Below are positions 57,639-64,000 of a stretch of DNA of 64,000 nucleotides, piece by piece. Location: contig NZ_CP049264.1 of the NCBI RefSeq assembly GCF_003048875.2, positions 1,054,001 through 1,118,000 on the forward strand. The letters are read 5' to 3'. A model generated the notes under the pieces. That model ran no database searches, had not been told where the DNA came from, and saw only the letters and a list, made by a program, of their open reading frames with translations. Position 1 is the first letter of the stretch. Each line of letters begins with the position of its first letter. The position numbers and the translations under genes are program-made. This stretch comes from Campylobacter concisus (GTDB taxonomy: Bacteria > Campylobacterota > Campylobacteria > Campylobacterales > Campylobacteraceae).

Positions 57639-58643
57639 ATGTCTTTTAGCATCAAAAAGCTTTTTTCTAACCTTTTCTTAAGCGCCGTGATCGAGGGCAA
57701 TGAGTGCGTTTTTTACGGTCAGGTCTTTAGAAATGGCAAGCTTATAAAAACCATAAATGCTAAATTTACAGACATAAGCATCGATAGTGTCGATGAAAAA
57801 GTTTTAAAATACATAGAGGAGCAAGAAAAGGCCTATTTTGGCGTCTATGTTTCGCTCTTTTTTAACGACGACTCGCAAGGTGCGCTGCCTACTGCTAACT
57901 TTGACGAGTACAAGAAATTTAACATCAACACGCAAAATTTAACCAGCCTTGTGATGCAAGATAGCTGGAGCATATATGCAAATTTAAACGCCATAAGAAG
58001 ATATAAAAACCTCTTTGGGCAAGGCAGCGTCGATCTTATTTATTCGCCTATCGCCCTGCTCTTTCACGAGCTTTTAAAGCGTGGAATTTCACCTAAAACC
58101 ACGCTATATCTCTACATCCACTCACACTCTTTTGCACTTGCGATATTTAAAGACAAGCAGATGAAGCTCTCGACGTTTTTAAATATGAACGACGCTGAAG
58201 AGGGCAACGAAGAGATCGAAAGCCTAAAAGAAGAGGATATAACAGACATCGACAATCTCATCGTCAAAGAAGAAGATGGCGCAACGGCGCTTGATGATTT
58301 TAAGAGTTTGGATGATTTCTTAAGCGATGATAAACCAAAAGAATTTGAAGATCTAAACTACGAGCTAAACATGCCAGCTTCGACCAATGTCGAGAAGTCA
58401 GTGGCGATCTTTGGACGCGATATGAAGATGTTTGACTACATCGCAAAAGCTATGAAAGAATTTTATGAAAATCCAATCTACGGCGGCGATTTTATCGAGC
58501 AGATCATCGTTTTTGAAAACACAAAAACAAGCGCAACCTTTTTACAATACCTGCAGTCTGAGCTATTTGTGGAGACATCAAGCTATCCGATCAATACAAA
58601 TCACATCATGAATGAGATCATGCAAGAAGAGATAACACTATGA
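57639..58643 (+). CDS. PilM-like cytoplasmic protein
   Basis: A 334-residue soluble protein with an acidic central stretch (about 185-250, rich in Asp and Glu). It lacks clear actin-type nucleotide motifs. By size, by the absence of membrane helices and by the two genes that follow, it resembles the PilM-type or GspL-type component of type IV pilus, type II secretion or competence machines. The call rests mainly on context. Confidence 0.5.
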   Translation: MSFSIKKLFSNLFLSAVIEGNECVFYGQVFRNGKLIKTINAKFTDISIDSVDEKVLKYIEEQEKAYFGVYVSLFFNDDSQGALPTANFDEYKKFNINTQNLTSLVMQDSWSIYANLNAIRRYKNLFGQGSVDLIYSPIALLFHELLKRGISPKTTLYLYIHSHSFALAIFKDKQMKLSTFLNMNDAEEGNEEIESLKEEDITDIDNLIVKEEDGATALDDFKSLDDFLSDDKPKEFEDLNYELNMPASTNVEKSVAIFGRDMKMFDYIAKAMKEFYENPIYGGDFIEQIIVFENTKTSATFLQYLQSELFVETSSYPINTNHIMNEIMQEEITL

Positions 58644-59161
58644 AATTTAGCTTCATCACTCCAGAACCAAGACCGCTTCTATCTATCTTTAGTAAGCTCT
58701 GGCTAAGCCTCATCGGCTTTGTCTTTGTGGTGCTTTTAGTGGCAAATTTCTTCATCGTTTATAAAAACTACTCAACCAAGAAAAATATAGAATTTCTAGC
58801 AAATGAGCAAAAAGAGCTTAGCCAAAAGATAGTCACTACGGATGAAATTTCAGCCAAGCTTGCTGTGCAGATAGACTCAGCAAACGACATCTTTACGTCA
58901 AATTCTATCCTAAAGCAAAGCTTGCACAACCTTTTTGACCTTGTGCCTGATAGCATCACGCTTGAAGAGGTCTTTATGGATAAAAACTCACTCATCATCC
59001 GCGGCATAACGCCCACAAAGGATGTCTTTAACCAGCTTTTAGCGTCGCCACTAAGGTCGATTTTCACCACGTCAAACACTAGCTTTTATCAGAGCAAAAA
59101 CGGCTGGTACGGCTTTATAAGCACAAATAAGATTGATAATTCTGAGGGATATAATGAGTAA
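58640..59161 (+). CDS. PilN-like inner-membrane protein
   Basis: A 173-residue bitopic protein: a short cytoplasmic start, one membrane helix (WLSLIGFVFVVLLVANFFIVY, about 22-43), a coiled coil and a ferredoxin-like end (LVPDSITLEEVFMDKNSLIIRGIT). The topology and the LFDLVPDSITL segment fit PilN/GspL C-terminal domains. It overlaps its neighbours by 4 and 8 bp. Confidence 0.65.
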   Translation: MKFSFITPEPRPLLSIFSKLWLSLIGFVFVVLLVANFFIVYKNYSTKKNIEFLANEQKELSQKIVTTDEISAKLAVQIDSANDIFTSNSILKQSLHNLFDLVPDSITLEEVFMDKNSLIIRGITPTKDVFNQLLASPLRSIFTTSNTSFYQSKNGWYGFISTNKIDNSEGYNE

Positions 59162-59690
59162 AAAAGATACGAGCTTAGAAAAAATCGACCCAGTAAAGCT
59201 TTTACTTTTTATATTTGCTTTTATCATAGTTTGCTTCATTATGATATTTGGCTTTATCGTTCCAAATATAAAAGAATTTAAAAGCCTCTCAAGACAAAAC
59301 TACTCGCAAACCTCATCATACACGAAGGTAAAAAATGAATTTGAAGCTAAATTTAAAGCACTTGAGGCGACAAGACAAAAAGATGGCGCTATCATCTTGG
59401 CTTATGATACAGCTTTTGATAAGGATAAGTTTATAAATTTCGCATCGCAATTTTTTAGCGAAGTGAGCCTTAGCAAGATAGAAGAAGGTGAAAATAACGC
59501 AACTGAAAAGTTCTTTAGATACCGCCTAAATGTCACTAGTTCGCTTAAAACCCCGCAAAAATTTTATGACTTTTTAGATGCGCTTAGTAGCTATGACAGC
59601 ATCATAAAAGCCGAATTTCCTATCATCATGAAGGGCGAAAACGACAAGATCCACACAACCTTTAACATAAAAGTTTTTGGGTTGAAGTAA
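59154..59690 (+). CDS. PilO-like inner-membrane protein
   Basis: A 178-residue bitopic protein with one helix (KLLLFIFAFIIVCFIMIFGFIVP), a coiled coil and a C-terminal alpha/beta domain (FYDFLDALSSYDSIIKAEFPIIM), as in PilO/GspM. ATG 59154 follows GAGG and overlaps the upstream stop. No PilP, PilQ or ATPase gene follows, so the rest of the machine must lie elsewhere. Confidence 0.6.
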   Translation: MSKKDTSLEKIDPVKLLLFIFAFIIVCFIMIFGFIVPNIKEFKSLSRQNYSQTSSYTKVKNEFEAKFKALEATRQKDGAIILAYDTAFDKDKFINFASQFFSEVSLSKIEEGENNATEKFFRYRLNVTSSLKTPQKFYDFLDALSSYDSIIKAEFPIIMKGENDKIHTTFNIKVFGLK

Positions 59691-59734
59691 CCAAATTTAA
59701 TAAATTTCTCCACATAAAATTTAAAACTGCACCG

Positions 59735-60185
59735 CTTCTTAGCAAATACTTGGATATAAAAAAGCTAGAGCCATCTCTGCTATAAGAGACTAAACAAGCT
59801 TTTACACGAAGGGCTGGCACAGAAATCAAGGTTGTAAAAACTATGTAAAGGGCTTCAAACCACAATCATAATGGCGACAAAAGATCTTTTTGAAAGCAGG
59901 ATCAAATTTAAAGAAATTTACTAATACGATATGAAGAGCAAGCAGCTTTTCAAAAATGGTGAAGAGGTGCAGATGCCAAAAAATGAGGCAAAACTCTTCT
60001 TTTTGCTCGTGAGTAATATAGAAAAAGTTGTAAGTTACGAAGTGATCGAAAACTATGTCTGGGGTGAAAAATCGATGAGCAACGAAGCGCTTAGAATGAC
60101 TATCAAAAAGATAAGGGCAAAAACTGACGCCGACCTCATCAAAAACATCTCAGGCGTGGGATATAGACTTAGCGGAGCAAATTAA
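59735..60185 (+). pseudogene. decayed OmpR-family response regulator
   Basis: The last 84 codons (from ATG 59931) encode an intact winged-helix domain (PKNEAKLFFLLVSNIEKVVSYEVIENYVWG...LRMTIKKIRAK...ISGVGYRL). The same frame continues upstream through a TAA at 59922 into TKDLFESRIKFKEIY, typical of the receiver-to-effector linker. In another frame further upstream I read ISAIRD...TSFYTKG...GCKNYVK, like the end of a receiver domain, with a TAA inside. So the gene has lost its N-terminus and carries at least one frameshift and two stops. The ATG at 59931 has no clear ribosome binding site. Confidence 0.7.
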
Positions 60186-60193
60186 ATTTAACC

Positions 60194-60231
60194 TTGTGTA
60201 GCTTTTATAAATTTAAGCTACACAAATTTTT
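60194..60231 (+). terminator. bidirectional terminator
   Basis: An 11-bp perfect stem, TTGTGTAGCTT with AAGCTACACAA, and a 10-nt loop, followed by ATTTTTACTTTTT. Confidence 0.8.
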
Positions 60232-60853
60232 ACTTTTTATCCACGCATTTGCCAAGTTGGCAGGCTCTTTTATAAAGTGCGTCTGCCTTTGTTTCATCGC
60301 CGCTTAGCTTTGCAAGCAAGAAGCACGACTGCGCATACTCAAGCTCGCAGCTCTTTGCCAAAAGCTTTAGCACCCTAGCCTCAGCCTTGGTTCTATCTAT
60401 CTTATGAGTTTTTAAATTTTCGCTTTCGATGTAGGATTTTAGTCCCATTGCCTCGTTATAGCAGCCAACGCCGTCGCCACTATCGCAAGCTAGTTTATAA
60501 AGCTTTAGAGCCTTTTCGATATCTTTTTGCTCATCAACTAGCCCTTGCTCATAAATTTGACCTAAATTTGAGCAAGCAGTCGCAAGCCCAGCGTTGCAAG
60601 CCTTTTCATAGTAGCCTTTTGCCTTTACAAAGTCCTTTTCGTTGCTAAAATTTACAGCTAGGTTGTTGCAGTCGATGCTATTTCCGTTCTCGCAGTTTTG
60701 CACCATCTTCTCTTTTTCAAGCTCAAGACGCTCCGCCCTAGCCTCCTCATCACTTTGCCAAAAGCCAAAGCTAACCATCTTTTGCCACGACCAGCAGCCA
60801 CTTAGCATAAAGCTAGCAACTACGATAAGCCCAAAATTTAAAACTTTTTTCAC
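60230..60853 (-). CDS. Sel1-repeat lipoprotein (Hcp-like)
   Basis: A 207-residue lipoprotein with lipobox LSGC (Cys20) and Sel1-like repeats with paired cysteines (AKGYYEKACNAGLATACSNLGQIYEQG; ALKLYKLACDSGDGVGCYN; LLAKSCELEYAQSCFLLA). This resembles the Helicobacter cysteine-rich proteins. Start GTG after AGGAAAATAA. It is probably anchored in the envelope as an adaptor; the partner is unknown. Confidence 0.85.
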   Translation of the reverse strand: MKKVLNFGLIVVASFMLSGCWSWQKMVSFGFWQSDEEARAERLELEKEKMVQNCENGNSIDCNNLAVNFSNEKDFVKAKGYYEKACNAGLATACSNLGQIYEQGLVDEQKDIEKALKLYKLACDSGDGVGCYNEAMGLKSYIESENLKTHKIDRTKAEARVLKLLAKSCELEYAQSCFLLAKLSGDETKADALYKRACQLGKCVDKK

Positions 60854-60865
60854 TTATTTTCCTAC

Positions 60866-61525
60866 TTACATACCAAGCTTTGCGCCTAGTCTTTTCATCT
60901 GTGGGCACGCCTTGTTTAGACCGCGAAAGCAAGCGACTTTGTAAATCCCATAAGCTCTCTTTTCGTCTTTGTTCATACCAAGACCTAGCTCATACATCGC
61001 GCCGATATTTGCGCAGCTTGGCAGATCCCCAGCGTTGCAAGCGTTTGTGTAGGCCTCCATCGCTAGATAGTAGTCTTGTTTTACGATCTCGCCCTTGCGG
61101 TAGGCGTTTCCTAGGTGGTAGCAAGCTTGCACACCGCCACTGTTGCAGCTATCTTTGTAAATTTCGACCGCTTTTTTTGGGTCTTTTTTCACGCCAAGGC
61201 CGTTTTCATAGAGTGTGCCAAGGTTTGAGCAAGCAAGCTGCACCTTAGCATCGCAAGCCTTTTTGTAGTTTGCGTAGGCATTGTCATACTCTTTCATAAG
61301 CTCGAAATTTACACCCAAGTCATTGCAAGCTTCAGCATCGCCGCTCTCGCACTTTGGTGTTAAAAGATCGATGGCATTTTTTGAAATTTGCTCTTTGTTT
61401 TGCACCACCTTTTCGTCCTTTGGTTGCTGCCAAGAGTCATCTTGCTTTGGCGTCTCTCCGATGCCGATGACATTTAAGCAACCTGTAAAAAATAGAGCAG
61501 TTAAAAGTAGTAGATATTTTTTCAT
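60866..61525 (-). CDS. Sel1-repeat lipoprotein (Hcp-like)
   Basis: A 219-residue paralogue of its neighbour, 12 bp upstream of it on the same strand. ATG 61525 gives a good lipoprotein signal (MKKYLLLLTALFFTGC, lipobox FTGC). Repeats include AYANYKKACDAKVQLACSNLGTLYENGLGVKKD, AVEIYKDSCNSGGVQACYHLGNAY and AMEAYTNACNAGDLPSCANIGAMYELGLG. The two genes are probably a tandem duplication. Confidence 0.88.
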   Translation of the reverse strand: MKKYLLLLTALFFTGCLNVIGIGETPKQDDSWQQPKDEKVVQNKEQISKNAIDLLTPKCESGDAEACNDLGVNFELMKEYDNAYANYKKACDAKVQLACSNLGTLYENGLGVKKDPKKAVEIYKDSCNSGGVQACYHLGNAYRKGEIVKQDYYLAMEAYTNACNAGDLPSCANIGAMYELGLGMNKDEKRAYGIYKVACFRGLNKACPQMKRLGAKLGM

Positions 61526-61535
61526 TTTTGTCCTT

Positions 61536-62876
61536 TTAGTATTGTCCAAACAAGTCATTTAGGGCTTCGCTGATGCTTGGATGAGTGAAAATTTGGTTTT
61601 TAAAGAAATTTGCATCTGCTTTTAAATTCATAGCGATCGCGATCTCATTTATGATCTCATTTGCGTAGATGCAGTGAAAGCTCGCCCCCAAAATCTCGCC
61701 ACTACTAGCTTCAACGATCGCTTTTAGCATGCCCACATCGTGATTTAGCACCTTTGCTCCTGGCACTGCTGCCATGCTAAGCTTTAGCTCTTTGAAATTT
61801 AGCCCAAGCTTGCTAGCTTCTTTTGCATTTACGCCAACTCTTGCTAGTGGAGTGTCGGTAAATAGCACATTTGCATGGATGCTTCTGTTTTGTGTGGTGC
61901 GTTTTTTGTCGCCAAAAATTTGCGAGAAAACTATCCTAAAATCATCCAAACTAGTGTAGGTAAAAAGCTCTCCGCCGCGCACGTCGCCCACTGCGTAGAT
62001 GTTTGACACATTTGTTTGAAGGCGCTCATTTGTCTTTATAAAGCCTTTTTCATTTAGCTCGACGCCAGCTGCTTTTAAATTTAGATCATCTAAATTTGCC
62101 ACTCTGCCAAGCGCTACTAAGAACGCATCAGCCTTGATGATCCTATCTTCATTATCTTGTTTGAAATTTAGCGCATTATCTTTTAGGCTCTCTATCTCGC
62201 AGCCCTCTAAAATTTCGATGCCCTGCACGTTTAGCGCATCTTTTACGCTTTTAGCTATATCTTCATCCTCGTTTTTTAGAAGTGGTGAGCGTCCGACGAT
62301 GGTCACTTTTGAGCCAAAATTTGCAAACATCGACGCAAACTCGATGCCGATGAAGCCGCTGCCAACGATGACAAGATGCTTTGGCATAGTCTTTAGATCA
62401 AGCAAGGTTTTGCTTGAAAAGACGTTTGAGTTTGTTATCTCAAATGGAGCATACGCCTCTTTTGAGCCAGTGTTTATGATGATAAACTCGCCTTCAACGA
62501 CTTTTTGCTCGCCGTTTGAAGTTGTGACTAAGACGCTATTTTTATCTTTAAACGAGCCAACACCATCGATCACGTCGATATTTTCTTTATCATTTAGCAT
62601 CGCGTAGTTTTTAGAATTTAAAGCTGAGATTAGCTTATTTTTGTTTTCGATGCTAAGCGTGTAATACTCGTTTTCAACGCTATTGTCTGCATATATCGCC
62701 TCTTTTGCAGCTGTGATTAGGCGTTTTGTCGGTATGCAGCCCACGTTTATGCAAGTGCCTCCATACATCTTTGGCGATCTCTCGATTAGCGCGACTTTTT
62801 TGCCAAGTGCAGCAGCCTTTACAGCTAGCGTCTTGCCAGCCTTACCAAATCCAATGATAACAATGTCATATTTCAT
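61536..62876 (-). CDS. rclA: RclA-like flavin-dependent disulfide reductase
   Basis: A 446-residue pyridine nucleotide-disulfide oxidoreductase. The FAD motif is IIGFGKAGKTLA, the redox pair Cys42-Cys47 is in GGTCINVGCIPTK, and the NAD(P) site follows VIVGSGFIGIEFASMFANFGSKVTIV. The opening GFGKAGKTLA and the end FTHPSISEALNDLF are those of RclA, the Cu(II) reductase that protects E. coli from hypochlorous acid. It is in the cytosol. It overlaps the small upstream gene by 4 bp. Confidence 0.88.
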   Translation of the reverse strand: MKYDIVIIGFGKAGKTLAVKAAALGKKVALIERSPKMYGGTCINVGCIPTKRLITAAKEAIYADNSVENEYYTLSIENKNKLISALNSKNYAMLNDKENIDVIDGVGSFKDKNSVLVTTSNGEQKVVEGEFIIINTGSKEAYAPFEITNSNVFSSKTLLDLKTMPKHLVIVGSGFIGIEFASMFANFGSKVTIVGRSPLLKNEDEDIAKSVKDALNVQGIEILEGCEIESLKDNALNFKQDNEDRIIKADAFLVALGRVANLDDLNLKAAGVELNEKGFIKTNERLQTNVSNIYAVGDVRGGELFTYTSLDDFRIVFSQIFGDKKRTTQNRSIHANVLFTDTPLARVGVNAKEASKLGLNFKELKLSMAAVPGAKVLNHDVGMLKAIVEASSGEILGASFHCIYANEIINEIAIAMNLKADANFFKNQIFTHPSISEALNDLFGQY

Positions 62877-63190
62877 TTAATTTTTCCTATTATGTAGTAT
62901 GTAGTTTCGTTTATCTTTTTGATATCCATTTTGTATTTATTTGCCCAGCTTTTGATGATCTCATCAACACGCTCTTTTATCTCTTTGACGGTTGCGACGT
63001 TTTTTATCTTTAGCCTATCCTCGCTCCCGCTCATCGCTACAAAGCAAAGGTGTGGCTTTAGATGATCGTTTAGCTCGATCACACTCTTTGGCAAAAGGCC
63101 GTCAGTGTTGTTTAAAATTCTACGCATATGCTCAGTGGTCGTTTCATCTATGTTGTAACCAAGCTGTGTCAAAAGTGCGTTATGATCCAT
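62873..63190 (-). CDS. conserved hypothetical protein
   Basis: A 105-residue soluble protein (MDHNALLTQLGYNIDETTTEHM ... ELNDHLKPHLCFVAMSGSEDRLKIKN). I do not recognise the family. It is translationally coupled to rclA, so it may share its role in oxidant defence. The alpha/beta pattern suggests a small folded domain. Confidence 0.75.
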   Translation of the reverse strand: MDHNALLTQLGYNIDETTTEHMRRILNNTDGLLPKSVIELNDHLKPHLCFVAMSGSEDRLKIKNVATVKEIKERVDEIIKSWANKYKMDIKKINETTYYIIGKIK

Positions 63191-63267
63191 ATCGTTCCTT
63201 TTTGCTTAAATTTGCGATCATTATAAGATAAAATTCGATAAAATCGCCTAAATTTTCAAGGACAAAT

Positions 63268-63819
63268 ATGAAAAAATTTATCATTTTTCTATTTAGCATT
63301 TTGCTATTTTGGGGCTGTTCAGCAGAGCAAATTTCGCAAAATTTAGGTCTTAGCGAGCCACCACTTGATCCTGAAGTCGAGCAGATAGCAGACGCCATCT
63401 ATCTATATAACGAGGGCAACTACCCAAAGGCTTGTAAGAGATTTTACGACTACGCAAAAGATGGCAATGTCCTAGCCATGCAGCAAACTGGCGTTTGTTT
63501 TCGTGACGGCAAAGGCTTTAGTAAAGATATCTTAAGGGCACTTTTTTGGTTTGAGACAGCTGGCAGATACGGCAACATAGATGGTCTTAGAAGCGCTGGA
63601 TATATCTACGAATACGGCCTTGGGGTCAATAAAAATTTAGAAAAAGCGATATATTTTTACGAAAAAGCCACAAGTCTTGGCTCAGGCGAGGCCAGCTACG
63701 ATCTAGGACTTATCTACCTAGGTAAAAACGACTATAAAAAAGCTAGAATTTATCTTGATGAGGCTTGCTACCATGGCAAAGAAGAAGCCTGCACGAAGCT
63801 AAAAGAGATGAAATTTTAG
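63268..63819 (+). CDS. Sel1-repeat lipoprotein
   Basis: A 183-residue lipoprotein with signal MKKFIIFLFSILLFWGC (Cys17). It contains Sel1-like repeats (YPKACKRFYDYAKDGNVLAMQQTGVCFRDGKG; ALFWFETAGRYGNIDGLRSAGYIYEYGLG; AIYFYEKATSLGSGEASYDLGLIY). It is the third such lipoprotein within 3.6 kb, on the other side of rclA and on the opposite strand. Confidence 0.85.
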   Translation: MKKFIIFLFSILLFWGCSAEQISQNLGLSEPPLDPEVEQIADAIYLYNEGNYPKACKRFYDYAKDGNVLAMQQTGVCFRDGKGFSKDILRALFWFETAGRYGNIDGLRSAGYIYEYGLGVNKNLEKAIYFYEKATSLGSGEASYDLGLIYLGKNDYKKARIYLDEACYHGKEEACTKLKEMKF

Positions 63820-63840
63820 CTCTCATCTCTTTAAAATTTA

Positions 63841-64000
63841 CTACCCCTCAGCCTTTTGAGCGATCAAAACGCCCTCTATCATCTTTTTGATATCACCATC
63901 AAGTATCGCGTCAGTTTGCGAGTATGCCTCGCCACTGCGGTTGTCTTTTACCTGCTGGTATGGGAAAAGCACATATGATCTTATCTGATGCCCCCAGCCG
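63841..64000 (-). CDS. prfB: peptide chain release factor 2, C-terminal end
   Basis: The last 52 codons of a gene that runs off the right edge: [26 protein letters not shown], then [15 protein letters not shown] and the stop TAG. GWG-QIRSYV and the ILDGD end identify RF2, which ends translation at UGA and UAA. The frameshift site of prfB, if present, lies outside the window. Confidence 0.92.
   Translation of the reverse strand, partial: GWGHQIRSYVLFPYQQVKDNRSGEAYSQTDAILDGDIKKMIEGVLIAQKAEG

Overview
The window looks like a chromosomal segment of a Campylobacter, most likely a species of the C. concisus/C. curvus type. It is AT-rich, spacers are full of AAATTTA-like words, -10 boxes are good but -35 boxes are weak, and most proteins match the epsilonproteobacterial versions (cheZ of the Campylobacter type, an HP0268-family nuclease, CcoI/CcoS, cysteine-rich Sel1 lipoproteins, a RibBA with a decayed second domain). 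Species assignment is an inference; no 16S gene is present.

Layout. 1-7.3 kb: end of trmA, an NhaC-type antiporter, an SDR dehydrogenase, an ankyrin protein, acnB and, divergently, an ogt-type DNA repair gene. 7.3-13.3 kb: a type IC-like restriction-modification operon hsdM-hsdS-hsdR (minus strand), whose hsdS carries both a G9 tract and tandem TAEL-coding 12-bp repeats. 13.3-14.9 kb: ribBA and four tRNA genes (Asp, Val, Glu, Lys). 15.1-27.6 kb: a complete type I-B CRISPR-Cas locus, cas6 - gap - cas8b-cas7-cas5-cas3-cas4-cas2-cas1 - array of 45 repeats and 44 spacers, then a toxin-antitoxin pair and one detached terminal repeat. 27.8-39.7 kb: mainly minus-strand housekeeping genes (a ComEA-like protein, rplS-trmD-rimM-khpA-rpsP-ffh, an RluA-family gene, waaA, a zinc-ribbon protein, a Nif3-like gene, glyQ, purE, a U32 protein, cheZ). 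39.8-54.7 kb: hisJ, glnA, dnaX, a LysE exporter, ccoS-ccoI, a YheO-type regulator facing ridA and a threonine synthase-like gene, rho, a lipoprotein, an outer-membrane barrel, a GNAT acetyltransferase and nusA. 54.8-64 kb: HP0268-type gene, miaB, a DUF374 acyltransferase, three PilM/N/O-like genes, a decayed response regulator, three Sel1-repeat lipoproteins around rclA, and the end of prfB.

The most interesting region is the 465-bp gap between cas6 and cas8b. On the minus strand it holds a degenerate CRISPR repeat (15839-15872) that keeps the 3' TTTGAAA handle and the stem-loop, with two compensatory base-pair changes. The sequence that follows it, where a spacer would be, matches for 16 nt a site immediately upstream of a near-consensus promoter (TTGAAA-N17-TATAAT). 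That promoter drives an overlooked 45-codon ORF (15999-16136) with a strong ribosome binding site, a very basic N-terminus and one hydrophobic helix. This is the architecture of a CreTA module, a CRISPR-regulated toxin-antitoxin guarding the cas genes, known from haloarchaeal I-B loci where it also sits between cas6 and cas8. Here the candidate toxin looks like a small membrane protein. If right, Cascade loaded with the crRNA-like RNA silences the toxin, so losing cas6, cas8b, cas7 or cas5 would kill the cell.

Taken together the 7-28 kb stretch is a defence island: a phase-variable restriction system, a tRNA cluster, a CRISPR-Cas locus with an internal addiction device, and a second, protein-based toxin-antitoxin pair lodged at the old end of the array.
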